This document shows, in pieces, positions 34,923 through 43,421 of a stretch of DNA of 64,000 nucleotides. The notes below the pieces were generated by a model that had not been told where the DNA came from, made no database searches, and saw only the letters and a program-made list of their open reading frames with translations. Position numbers and translations under genes: made by a program. The DNA lies in the NCBI GenBank assembly GCA_946482655.1, contig CAMLSA010000003.1, forward strand, positions 12,374 through 76,373, read 5' to 3'. Position 1 is the stretch's first letter; each line of letters starts with the position of its first letter. This DNA is from an uncultured Sphingomonas sp. (GTDB lineage Bacteria > Pseudomonadota > Alphaproteobacteria > Sphingomonadales > Sphingomonadaceae).

Positions 34923-36545
34923 ATGATGACTTCAGCGGCCTGTAGTCGGCCCGGCCAACCTCTGGATACGCTGACGCATGCTCTGGCGCGGGCCGCTGAA
35001 GCGGCCCCCGATCGCACTTTCGTCGAGATCGATCGGGTGCCGTACAGTTTTGCCGACATCGACCGTCGGTCGACGCGGTTTGCGCATTCTCTTCTAAGTC
35101 ATGGTGTCGGGATCGGCGATCGTGTCGTGACGCTTCTCGAGACGAGCGTCGATGTGCTGATGTGCTGGCTCGCCTGCTCCAAAATCAGGTCGATCTGGGT
35201 TCCAATCAATCTGGCCTATCGGGGTCAATATCTCCTGCATCAGTTGAACGACTCCGAACCCAAGGTCATTGTCTGCGACAGTGGTTATGTCGAACGGGTC
35301 ACCGATCTCGCCGATCAATTTTCATCGCGGCCGCTGATCTTCCAGCGTGGCGGAGAAGTGCGGGATAAGGCCGGAGTCGGGATCACGCCGCTGGATGAGG
35401 TCCGCGGAACGGACGACAGCCCGATTCCCTGCATATCGGAACCGGGCGATACCGCGGCAATCATCTACACTTCCGGCACGACCGGCCCCTCCAAGGGTTG
35501 CATGCTGAGTCAGAACCTTTTCTGTCATTTGGGACAACAGCACGTCAGTTCCGTTCTGCATGGCCCCGACGAAAAATCATTCACATGCCTGCCGCTGTTT
35601 CACATCGCCGCTCTCTATCCGGTCCTTTCCGCATTGCTGACACGAACGTCGGTGGCCATCGCCAGTCGCTTTTCGGTGTCAAGCTTCTGGGACGATGTGG
35701 AATATTCCGGCGCCACCAATGCTGTGGTGATCGGGTCGATATTGCCGCTTGTGGCGCATGCCCCCGATACGGAGGCCTCGAAGCGCTGCTATGGCCGGCT
35801 TCATACGGTGACCGGAGTTCCCATACCGCCGGAGATCAGGCGGATCTGGCACGAACGGTTCGGTGTCTCGCGCCTGAACTCGCACACCTACGGCCAGACG
35901 GAAGGAAGCAAGCTTTCGTTCGCTCGTCCCGAAGATCCGCCGCCGCCTAACGACTCTGCGGGCCCGATCGCCGAGGAATTCGACGTTCGGATATTCGATG
36001 ACGAGGATCGTCAGCTCCCTGATGGTGAGGTAGGGGAGATCGTCTGGCGTCCCTTGCGGCCGCATATAGGATTTCAAGGCTATTGGCGCCGCCCCGAGGA
36101 TACGGTCAAGGTATGGCGCAACCTCTGGATGCACACCGGCGACTTCGGGCGTATCGAGAACGGCTATCTCTACTTCACGGATCGCAAGAAGGATTATCTT
36201 CGATCCCGCGGCGAGAATATTTCAAGCTTCGAGCTTGAAGCCAGCTTTGCGACGCATCCTGGCGTGATGGACATAGCCGTCCACGCCGTCGGTGCCTCGG
36301 CCGGTGAGGACGAAATCAAGGCAACCTGCGTCCTCACGCCCGATGCGCAGGTGACGCACGAGGAGCTTTGCCGCTGGGCGATCGACAACTTGCCCTATTT
36401 CGCCGTTCCCCGCTACTTCGAGTTCAGAAGCGAATTGCCGCGTAATCCGACAGGCAAGATCCTCAAATATGCGTTGCGAGAGGATGGGGTGACGGCATCC
36501 ACGTGGGACCGGGAAGCTGCGGGCATAGTGGTGCGACGCCGCTGA
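34923..36545 (+). CDS. CaiC-like acyl-CoA ligase (second)
   Basis: AMP-forming acyl-CoA ligase of 540 residues, related to the one at 26766. The nucleotide loop is IIYTSGTTGPSKGCML, the adenylate motif is HTYGQTEGS, and the hinge is MHTGDFGRIENG. DYLRSRGENISSFELE and the end PRNPTGKILKYALRE (catalytic Lys) match the sister gene. It should form a CoA thioester of a pathway acid. It follows the thiolase/DUF35 pair by about 100 bp and precedes an LLM-type oxidoreductase. AAAGGAGAGA lies before two adjacent ATGs (34923 and 34926). Confidence 0.92.
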   Translation: MMTSAACSRPGQPLDTLTHALARAAEAAPDRTFVEIDRVPYSFADIDRRSTRFAHSLLSHGVGIGDRVVTLLETSVDVLMCWLACSKIRSIWVPINLAYRGQYLLHQLNDSEPKVIVCDSGYVERVTDLADQFSSRPLIFQRGGEVRDKAGVGITPLDEVRGTDDSPIPCISEPGDTAAIIYTSGTTGPSKGCMLSQNLFCHLGQQHVSSVLHGPDEKSFTCLPLFHIAALYPVLSALLTRTSVAIASRFSVSSFWDDVEYSGATNAVVIGSILPLVAHAPDTEASKRCYGRLHTVTGVPIPPEIRRIWHERFGVSRLNSHTYGQTEGSKLSFARPEDPPPPNDSAGPIAEEFDVRIFDDEDRQLPDGEVGEIVWRPLRPHIGFQGYWRRPEDTVKVWRNLWMHTGDFGRIENGYLYFTDRKKDYLRSRGENISSFELEASFATHPGVMDIAVHAVGASAGEDEIKATCVLTPDAQVTHEELCRWAIDNLPYFAVPRYFEFRSELPRNPTGKILKYALREDGVTASTWDREAAGIVVRRR

Positions 36546-36672
36546 TGAGTGCCTTGTCGCCCTGGGCCGTCGGATCGCATCTTGCTCACCACGGCATCTG
36601 GAACCAGCTTCGAAACCGGCTCGCCTGAACAGGCTTGCCGAGGAGAATAGCAAGAGAGAGCGAGGATCGAGG

Positions 36673-37593
36673 ATGGCGACAAAACTGACATCGCCAGATT
36701 TCCGCGTCGGCGTAACCTATCCACAGACCGAGATCAGCCCTGATCCGGAGGAGGCAAGGCACTTCGCCCAGAGCGTCGAGGCGATGGGGTTCACCCATCT
36801 GGTCGGCTATGATCATATCGTGGGTGCCGATACACGGACCCGGCCAGACTGGACCGGGCCCTATGATCTCGACTCGACATTCCACGAGCCGTTGGTGTTG
36901 TTCGGCTATCTCGCTTCATTGACCAAGCGGATCCAGCTGATGACCGGGGTCATCATCCTACCGCAGCGGCAGCTGGTCGTCTTCGCGAAACAGGCGGCGA
37001 CTCTGGATATCCTCTGCGGCGGTCGCCTCGAGGTCGGGGTAGGCGTCGGCTGGAACAAGGTCGAATATGATGCCTTGGGCGTCCCCTTCGATCGGCGGGG
37101 ACGGCTGCTTGACGACTATATCCCTGTCATGCGGCGGCTGTGGACCGAACGCTCGGTAGACGCGAAGGGTGAAAATTTCGCTATCGATGCGGCGGGTATT
37201 TATCCGCTTCCCGTGCAGCAGCCGATTCCTATTTGGATCGGCGGCTTCTCGGATGTCGCACGAAGAAGGGCGGCGGCGATCGGCGATGGCTGGTTTCCCT
37301 ACATCTCGGCGAGGAAAGCCGAAGCGGCCGTGGCGTCGTTCCGGGAGGAGCTGCATCGCTGTGGCCGCAGCGAGGCATCGGCCAAGCTGGAGAGCATCAT
37401 CTTCTTCTCCTATCTGGGGGGGACGGCCAACTCGATCGATGGGGTACTGTCTGATGTGGAAAGCTGGAGAAGTGCCGGCGCGAACGGCGTCTGCATCGAT
37501 ACGATGCGGATGGGCCTCAAGGGCGCTGATGCCCATCTGAAGGTTCTCGGGCAGCTGGCCGGGGATCTCGGTCTCAGTCGGAATGCCGAATAG
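36673..37593 (+). CDS. LLM-class (luciferase-like) flavin/F420-type oxidoreductase
   Basis: Luciferase-like TIM-barrel protein of 306 residues. It starts FRVGVTYPQTEISPDPEEA. Typical later blocks are the LTKRIQLMTGVIILPQRQLVVF region and RLEVGVGVGWNKVEYDALG, followed by PIWIGGFSDVARRRAA. The pattern is that of the actinobacterial F420-dependent branch. Whether this organism makes F420 is not visible here, so the cofactor may be FMN. The enzyme could hydroxylate, reduce an enone, or dehydrogenate a CoA ester. It lies between the second acyl-CoA ligase and an HSL-type esterase on the same strand. Confidence 0.88.
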   Translation: MATKLTSPDFRVGVTYPQTEISPDPEEARHFAQSVEAMGFTHLVGYDHIVGADTRTRPDWTGPYDLDSTFHEPLVLFGYLASLTKRIQLMTGVIILPQRQLVVFAKQAATLDILCGGRLEVGVGVGWNKVEYDALGVPFDRRGRLLDDYIPVMRRLWTERSVDAKGENFAIDAAGIYPLPVQQPIPIWIGGFSDVARRRAAAIGDGWFPYISARKAEAAVASFREELHRCGRSEASAKLESIIFFSYLGGTANSIDGVLSDVESWRSAGANGVCIDTMRMGLKGADAHLKVLGQLAGDLGLSRNAE

Positions 37594-37760
37594 ACTTCAT
37601 CCGCACTGCGGCTAGTGATGAAGCAGTGGGGAGAGGGTGGTCGACCTGTCGGTGATGCCTGGGAAGCCATGGCCCGATAGCTTGACAATCGGGGCGGGTG
37701 ATCGCGTAGGTTCGCGCTCGGCCGCCTCTCAGGTTCAGAACAAGGCAAAGCGAGAAATCG

Positions 37761-38693
37761 ATGACACTTCATCCGGAAATGCAGATGGTCCTGGACATGA
37801 GTACGGCGGTGACCAGCCTTCCATGGGACGAGACAACCGACGTGGATACCGCCCGCGAAGCTTGTGGTCCGAAGGTTCCTCCGCCCTTCGAAGTCGAACT
37901 CGCTTCTGTCGACGATGTTGAGATCCCGAATGGCTCGCACGCCATTCCCGCGCGGCTTTATCGGCCCGTCAGTGAGCCCGGCCTGGGCTGCGTCATCTAT
38001 TATCATGGCGGCGGCTGGGTGGTCGGGTCGGTCGAGATGTACGATTTCTTCTGCCGGCAGCTGGCGCGGGCCACCGGTGCCGCGGTGTTGTCGGTTGACT
38101 ACCGCATGGCACCCGAGCATGTCTATCCGACGGCGGCCGAAGACGCCTTCGCGGCGCTGGCATGGGTGAGCAAGGAAGGCGCGAAATACGGCATCGATCC
38201 CGATCGTCTCGCGGTGGCGGGCGACAGTGCGGGCGGCAACCTGGCGGCAGCGGTTTCGATCATGGCGCGTGACAGGGGAGGGCCGGCGCTCAGGCACCAG
38301 CTTCTCCTGTACCCCGTTACCGACGCTGATTTCGACAACCAGTCCTACCAGGAGAATGCCGAGGGGTATCTGCTGACGCGAGAGATGATGCGCTGGTTCT
38401 GGCGGCACTATCTCGGGGAACGCCAGCCTGAGGAAGCGCCGCTTGCGGCGGTACTTCGCGCACCGTCTCTGCGCAATCTCCCGCCGGCGACGGTGCTGAC
38501 GGCGGAGTTGGACCCGCTGCGCGACGAGGGCGCGGCCTATGCCCGACGGTTGCAGGACGAGCAGGTTCTCACCGAGCATGTGTGCGCGCCGGGCATGCTG
38601 CACGGCTTCGTGACGCTCGCGGGGCTTATGCCCTCCGTGGAGGCGTGGTTCGCCTATGCGGCAACGAGGCTCCGTGTGTCCCTGCGGCCCTAG
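37761..38693 (+). CDS. HSL-family alpha/beta hydrolase (esterase)
   Basis: Hormone-sensitive-lipase-type hydrolase of 310 residues. The oxyanion motif HGGG is in VIYYHGGGWVVGS near residue 79. The nucleophile Ser is in AGDSAGGNLA near residue 155, the Asp in AELDPLRDEG, and the His in PGMLHGFVTL, all in the expected order. It hydrolyses esters of short to medium acids. Close to a Baeyer-Villiger monooxygenase and an epoxide hydrolase it may open a lactone or remove an acyl group. The gene belongs to the plus-strand run 33205-41298. Confidence 0.92.
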   Translation: MTLHPEMQMVLDMSTAVTSLPWDETTDVDTAREACGPKVPPPFEVELASVDDVEIPNGSHAIPARLYRPVSEPGLGCVIYYHGGGWVVGSVEMYDFFCRQLARATGAAVLSVDYRMAPEHVYPTAAEDAFAALAWVSKEGAKYGIDPDRLAVAGDSAGGNLAAAVSIMARDRGGPALRHQLLLYPVTDADFDNQSYQENAEGYLLTREMMRWFWRHYLGERQPEEAPLAAVLRAPSLRNLPPATVLTAELDPLRDEGAAYARRLQDEQVLTEHVCAPGMLHGFVTLAGLMPSVEAWFAYAATRLRVSLRP

Positions 38694-38793
38694 GCTCGTT
38701 CCAGTCCACCCTTCTTGGATTTTCGAGCGTAGCGAACGATACGCGTGAGAGGGTAGAGCAAGGTGCGCAAGTGAAGCAGGAGATACCACCTCG

Positions 38794-39957
38794 ATGACAC
38801 CTGTTCCTTTCACCATCGATGTTCCGGATGCGCAGGTCGAACGGATGCGCCAGAGGTTGCGGGATACCCGGTGGGCCGAGGACTTCGGGAACGAGACGTG
38901 GCGCTATGGCGTCGAGCGCGGCTGGCTGGAAGATATGGGCCGTTACTGGGCCGACGAGTTCGATTGGCGCGCTCAGGAGGCGGAGATAAACCGCCTGCCT
39001 CAGTTCAAGGTCGTCATCGATGGCGTTCCCATCCATTACGTCCATGTCCGTGGCAAGGGGCCCAACCCTATGCCGCTCATTCTGACGCATGGCTGGCCCT
39101 GGACGTTCTGGGACTGGAAGGACGTGATCGGACCGCTCTCCGACCCTGCCGCCTACGGCGGCGATCCTGCCGATGCCTTCGATATCATCGTCCCGTCCTT
39201 GCCGGGGTTCGGCTTCTCGGTGCCGCTCCAGAAGACAGGCGTGGGCATTCGCGAGATCGGCGTCATATGGACGAAATTGATGCGCGATGTCCTCGGTTAT
39301 CCGCAGTTTGCGGCTGCCGGTGGGGATTGGGGGGCGTTGGTGACGTCGGAGCTCGGCCACGCCCACGCGCAGCATGTCACCGGCATTTATATGTTTCTGC
39401 CCTATATGCCGGGAATGGATAGCTTGCTGAGCGTTCCGCGGGAAGAGTTCGCCCCGGAAGAAGCGTGGATGGCCGATCGCGCGGCCGAAGCCGTTCCTCT
39501 CATCACCAGTCACGTCGCGGTGCATGTCCACGATCCTCAGACGCTCGCTTATGCACTGGCGGATTCGCCTATCGGAACCGCTGCATGGATCTGGGAACGG
39601 CGCCGCGCCTGGAGCGATTGCGGCGGTGACGTGGTGGCGTATTTCGGACGCGACTTTCTGTGCACCACGGCGTCGATCTACTGGCTGACGAACAGCATCG
39701 GCAGCTCCTTGCGCATCTATACCGAGCAGTTCAGCCGACCTTGGCCGACGGTGCACGACGGCAAACCGATGATCCCGGTGCCGACCGGATTTGCGGTGTC
39801 GCCCAAGGAGGTGATAATGATCCCGCGAACATGGGTGGAGGAGCGTTGCAACCTTCAGCGCTACACCATTTTCCCCCGTGGCGGGCATTTCGCGCCGTCC
39901 GAATATCCTGATCAGGTCATCGGCGAATGCCGGACCTTCTTTCGTACATTGCGTTGA
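38794..39957 (+). CDS. Epoxide hydrolase with EHN N-terminal domain
   Basis: Alpha/beta hydrolase of 387 residues carrying the epoxide-hydrolase N-terminal (EHN) domain of microsomal and juvenile-hormone types: PFTIDVPDAQVERMRQRLRD and then YWADEFDWRAQEAEINRLPQ. The oxyanion motif is LTHGWPWTFWDW. The nucleophile Asp is in AAGGDWGALVTSELG. A catalytic His is seen near the C-terminus in RGGHFAPSE. It adds water to an epoxide, forming a diol. The P450 lies 115 bp downstream and would be a natural source of the epoxide. AGGAGATACC precedes the ATG. Confidence 0.93.
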   Translation: MTPVPFTIDVPDAQVERMRQRLRDTRWAEDFGNETWRYGVERGWLEDMGRYWADEFDWRAQEAEINRLPQFKVVIDGVPIHYVHVRGKGPNPMPLILTHGWPWTFWDWKDVIGPLSDPAAYGGDPADAFDIIVPSLPGFGFSVPLQKTGVGIREIGVIWTKLMRDVLGYPQFAAAGGDWGALVTSELGHAHAQHVTGIYMFLPYMPGMDSLLSVPREEFAPEEAWMADRAAEAVPLITSHVAVHVHDPQTLAYALADSPIGTAAWIWERRRAWSDCGGDVVAYFGRDFLCTTASIYWLTNSIGSSLRIYTEQFSRPWPTVHDGKPMIPVPTGFAVSPKEVIMIPRTWVEERCNLQRYTIFPRGGHFAPSEYPDQVIGECRTFFRTLR

Positions 39958-40071
39958 GCGGATGGTCGTGTCGGCTGCGGACGATCGGCTAAAGCAGGTG
40001 GCCGGAAGGCAGGATCGGTGATAATTCAACCGGTCCGGGATAAGTCTGCTCGGTAAGTGAGGAAAGATAGC

Positions 40072-41298
40072 ATGGTCGAGAAGATACAAGGCGACTATGT
40101 CGTGCCCGATCACGTTCCAGCGCATCTGGTGGTCGATTTCGACTGGTACGACTTCGGTACCCGATTTGAGGATGCATCGCCGCAGTGGCTGAGCCTGCGG
40201 GAGCGGGCGCCACAGGGCATATTCTGGTCGCCGCGCAACGGCGGGCATTGGGTGCCGCTGCGCAGCGAGGATATCGCTGCGGTGATTGCCGACCACGACC
40301 GATTCTCCTCCAGCAACATCAACATTCCGCGCGACACGGCGAAGACGACCCGGCTCCTGCCCAATGAGCTCGATCCGCCAGCCCAGCTCCCCTATCGGAG
40401 CGCGATCATGCCAATGCTGACTCCGGCGAAGATGGCGCTGCTGGAAGACGAGGTGCGGGCCAAGATGGTCGGCCTGATCAATGGTCTGGTCGGACGCGGA
40501 CGGTGCGAATTCGTCGCGGAGTTCGCATCGATCCTGCCGGTCAGCGTGTTCTTCGACATCATGGCCCTGCCGGTGGCCGATCGCGAGATGCTGCTCGAGA
40601 TAAGCAACCGCATCACGCGGACGCCTGACAATGACGTGCGGGCGCAAGCCTTCGTGGAGATCGGGGATTACCTCAGGCCTTGGCTGGTCGAACGCCGTGA
40701 GCATCCGGGCGAGGACCTGCTCTCGGTGATCGCCAATGCCAGGGTCAAGGGGGAACCCATCAGCGACGGTGACGCACTCATGCTTGCGATCAACGTCCTG
40801 CTGGGCGGGCTTGATACCGTGGCCAACATTCTGTCCTCGATTACCTTGTTCCTGGCGCGCAACCCCGGTCACCGGCGTCAGCTCATCGAAAGACCCGAAC
40901 TGATCAAGAACGCGACCGAAGAACTGATGCGGCGCTTCGGCGTGATCAGCAACGGGCGCCTCGTCGTTCAGGACACCGAATTGTGCGACACGAAGATTCG
41001 GGCAGGGGACATGATCCTCGCCTCGACAATTCTCTATGGCGTGGATGACGCGCATACACAGGATCCGCTGACGGTCGATTTCGAACGCGAGCGTCCCGAA
41101 CATATCGTCTTCGGCAAGGGTGCGCATGTCTGCCCCGGGCAGCATCTGGCCCGCCGCGAAGTGCGGATCTTCCTTGATGAGTGGCTGAGGGCGATCCCTG
41201 ACTTCGAGGTCGAACCCGGGAGCGACCCTTATATCATCTCCAGCAATGTCAGCGGATTGACGAGCCTCCACCTGCGCTGGCCCTCCCGGCCCGTCTGA
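40072..41298 (+). CDS. Cytochrome P450, CYP101 (P450cam)-like
   Basis: P450 of 408 residues with clear similarity to the CYP101 family: I-helix GGLDTVANILSS, followed by HRRQLIERPELIKNATEEL, and the heme loop FGKGAHVCPGQHLARREV with Cys at about 354. The I-helix Asp-Thr pair replaces the usual acid-Thr, as in P450cam. Relatives hydroxylate camphor, ionones and other monocyclic or bicyclic terpenoids, which supports a terpenoid-like substrate for this cluster. A ferredoxin partner is required but not encoded in the window. GAGGAAA precedes the ATG at 40072; a GTG at 40057 is in frame but less likely. Confidence 0.93.
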   Translation: MVEKIQGDYVVPDHVPAHLVVDFDWYDFGTRFEDASPQWLSLRERAPQGIFWSPRNGGHWVPLRSEDIAAVIADHDRFSSSNINIPRDTAKTTRLLPNELDPPAQLPYRSAIMPMLTPAKMALLEDEVRAKMVGLINGLVGRGRCEFVAEFASILPVSVFFDIMALPVADREMLLEISNRITRTPDNDVRAQAFVEIGDYLRPWLVERREHPGEDLLSVIANARVKGEPISDGDALMLAINVLLGGLDTVANILSSITLFLARNPGHRRQLIERPELIKNATEELMRRFGVISNGRLVVQDTELCDTKIRAGDMILASTILYGVDDAHTQDPLTVDFERERPEHIVFGKGAHVCPGQHLARREVRIFLDEWLRAIPDFEVEPGSDPYIISSNVSGLTSLHLRWPSRPV

Positions 41299-41447
41299 CC
41301 CGACGGTCAGCACGGGGGTCGTCATGTGCTGGAAGGCGCGCCCTGGGGGAAAGCGGCCAGATGCCGCCTTCCGTCAGGATAGCGATCGCGCCGAACCGCT
41401 TGCGCAAACAATCGCAGCGCTCCCGATAAATCGGGGCGGAAGCTGCG

Positions 41448-42995
41448 TCACACAACGAGGTCTGCAACCTTGCTGCCGCCCGTAAGCAGGCCGGTCGTTC
41501 CCACCATCTCGTCCCTCTCTGCCTGCGCAATCCAATCGGCGTCCTGAATGCGCGCATAGGCGCGATCGCCGGATCCGAGATCACAGATCGCAGCGGCATG
41601 GCTGGCGCCGCCCTCACGATCATAAACGATCGTGTACGCGGCAACGGTGGCCGGGCCGCGATAGTCGGTGTCGATGCGCAATGGCGCGATCGCATCGGCC
41701 TCGGCCTGTGGGTCGTCACCGTCCTGGTCGCCCGGGAAGGGCGGCGGCGGCTCCGAGGAATAGAGGCCGTAGGCGTGCTTCTGCATCATCATGCCGACGC
41801 CGCTGGCGATGCCGAACGAGCCCGGATCCGATCGTAGCCGCTGCGTCAACTTACCGATCGATGTAATCATGTAGCTGCTGCCGGGACCACCCGAATAGGG
41901 CAAGCCGCCCGTCACGGTCAGGCCCTCTCCCCCGCGATCGGCGAAGCCTAGCGCATCGCTGCTGAAGTTCAGCGCCGAAGGAAAGCAACTGTAGAGATCG
42001 GCATGCGCGATCTGAGCCGCGCTGAGGCCGCTTCTGCGGTAGAGCGCGCCCGCTGCAGCCTCCATCGCGTGCGATTTCCAGAGGTCGCGCCGGGATGCGG
42101 TATAGGTGGCATCCTCCGCATAGGTTGCGAGCCAAGGGTAGATTCGCTTGGAACGGGCAATGCCGAGACGATCCGCCTCCTCCTCGCTGCACATGATGAT
42201 CGCGCCGCTGATGTCGACGTTCCACATCGCGACAAGATGCTTTGTATAAGGATGGGCCACCTTCCGGTTGTCCGGACGCGGCTCGGCAAGGAAGGAGGGC
42301 GTTCGCTCGGTCCGGAACCAGGCATCGGGATTCCGCGCGGCGACCCGCGTCAGGCCGGCCATCATCTCGCCGATCTGCTGGCGGTACTCATCCGGCGCAA
42401 TGCCGAGATGGGCGCGCCGCGCGACATCGCGCATGGCAAAGAGGTAGATCGCGCCAACCCCTTCGTAGAGGCCGAGCGCCACTTCGCTCGGGTGCTGAAA
42501 CGATCCATAGTCGATCGATGAGACACCGGGCGGGGCAGGGTGGCTCCATGCCGGCGATACTCCTTGCTGGGCGAGCAGGTGGCGCGTCGCCAGACTCTCG
42601 CCGCCAGCCAGCACCGCCAGCTTGCAGTCGCCACGGCGGATCGCATCCGCCGCATCGAAAACGAGCGTATGGCCGGACGTGCCGCTGGGCTTGGAGGAAA
42701 TCGTCCGCCCCGGATGCGCGCCGATCTGCTCGGCAAGCCGGCCCGGTGCATCGTCATAGGTCCAGCTGATAAGGTCGACGACCGACACCAGGTCGGCCGC
42801 AGCCAGATCTCTGGCAGACAATCCCGCGTCGTCCGCGGCGAGCCTGACCGCCTCCGCCCATCCGATGAGCGGCTCGGGGCCTGGCAATTCCTCGCGCCGT
42901 CGTGTCTTTTGGGCGACGCCTATGATCACCGGCGTGCAAGATCGATGCGCCTCGCCCGATCCTGATCGAGCCTTATGGTCGCGCCCCGCGTTCAT
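41448..42995 (-). CDS. Thiolase-like acetyl-CoA acetyltransferase family protein
   Basis: Thiolase-superfamily protein of about 515 residues. The N-terminus is PVIIGVAQKTRRREELPGPEP. A His appears in HPYTKHLVAMWNVDIS, and the late GGLPYSGGPGSSYMI motif is typical of SCP2-like members with an extra C-terminal domain (residues from about 410). The expected nucleophilic Cys is absent: the equivalent stretch is SGTSGHTLVFDAADAI. This suggests an aldolase- or lyase-type reaction, or a non-catalytic role. Start codons at 42995 (ATG) and 43019 (GTG) are possible; neither has a clear ribosome site. It converges on the P450. Confidence 0.83.
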   Translation of the reverse strand: MNAGRDHKARSGSGEAHRSCTPVIIGVAQKTRRREELPGPEPLIGWAEAVRLAADDAGLSARDLAAADLVSVVDLISWTYDDAPGRLAEQIGAHPGRTISSKPSGTSGHTLVFDAADAIRRGDCKLAVLAGGESLATRHLLAQQGVSPAWSHPAPPGVSSIDYGSFQHPSEVALGLYEGVGAIYLFAMRDVARRAHLGIAPDEYRQQIGEMMAGLTRVAARNPDAWFRTERTPSFLAEPRPDNRKVAHPYTKHLVAMWNVDISGAIIMCSEEEADRLGIARSKRIYPWLATYAEDATYTASRRDLWKSHAMEAAAGALYRRSGLSAAQIAHADLYSCFPSALNFSSDALGFADRGGEGLTVTGGLPYSGGPGSSYMITSIGKLTQRLRSDPGSFGIASGVGMMMQKHAYGLYSSEPPPPFPGDQDGDDPQAEADAIAPLRIDTDYRGPATVAAYTIVYDREGGASHAAAICDLGSGDRAYARIQDADWIAQAERDEMVGTTGLLTGGSKVADLVV

Positions 42996-43421
42996 GCGTT
43001 GACCGTGAGCCCGGCCCACTTACGAAGTAGCATCTGAGCCACCTGCATTCCCTCCAGCGATTTCGTTTTTTTTGAGCTCTGCGGACTTCAAGGCCGCAGC
43101 GTCGGTTGCAGTCTAGCGAAGTGTGGCCTCGAGTAGCAATAGCCTTCGCCCCGCCAAGCCTCGCAGAGGCTGGCGCCCTGTGTTTGATGCCATCTTTGTC
43201 CCTCGTTCCCACGCGCCAGAGCTTGGCATTTCGTTCCAGTCGGCCGACACAGCCACGACCTTGAGGTCGCCGCGCGTGATCTCGAAATGGAAGTCATCGA
43301 TGGGCTCTCCGAGGAAATGGCCCATCATCTCGCGCAGATCGGCGTCGTTGAGCGGCCGCGTATCGCCGACCGACCCCGCGATGGCCGCCAAGCGCCTGGA
43401 AAAGCCCGACCGCGACCCGCT
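42996..43421 (-). pseudogene. Decayed gene remnant downstream of the Baeyer-Villiger monooxygenase
   Basis: Reading on the minus strand after the monooxygenase stop, the same frame stays open and gives protein-like sequence (GFSRRLAAIAGSVGDTRPLN, then HFLGEPIDDFHFEITRG). It turns non-coding-like and ends near 43113. In another frame, just before the next gene, another protein-like tail appears (SLEGMQVAQMLLRKW to a TGA overlapping the thiolase ATG). A run of eight T (43066-43073) between them is a likely frameshift site. Together they look like one broken gene. I do not recognise the family. No insertion element is present. Confidence 0.4.

Noticed and set aside
38626..41325. Very long minus-strand frame (899 codons) spanning the epoxide hydrolase and P450
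   Set aside because: It crosses gene borders and runs antisense to two intact enzymes; it is a GC-bias artefact.
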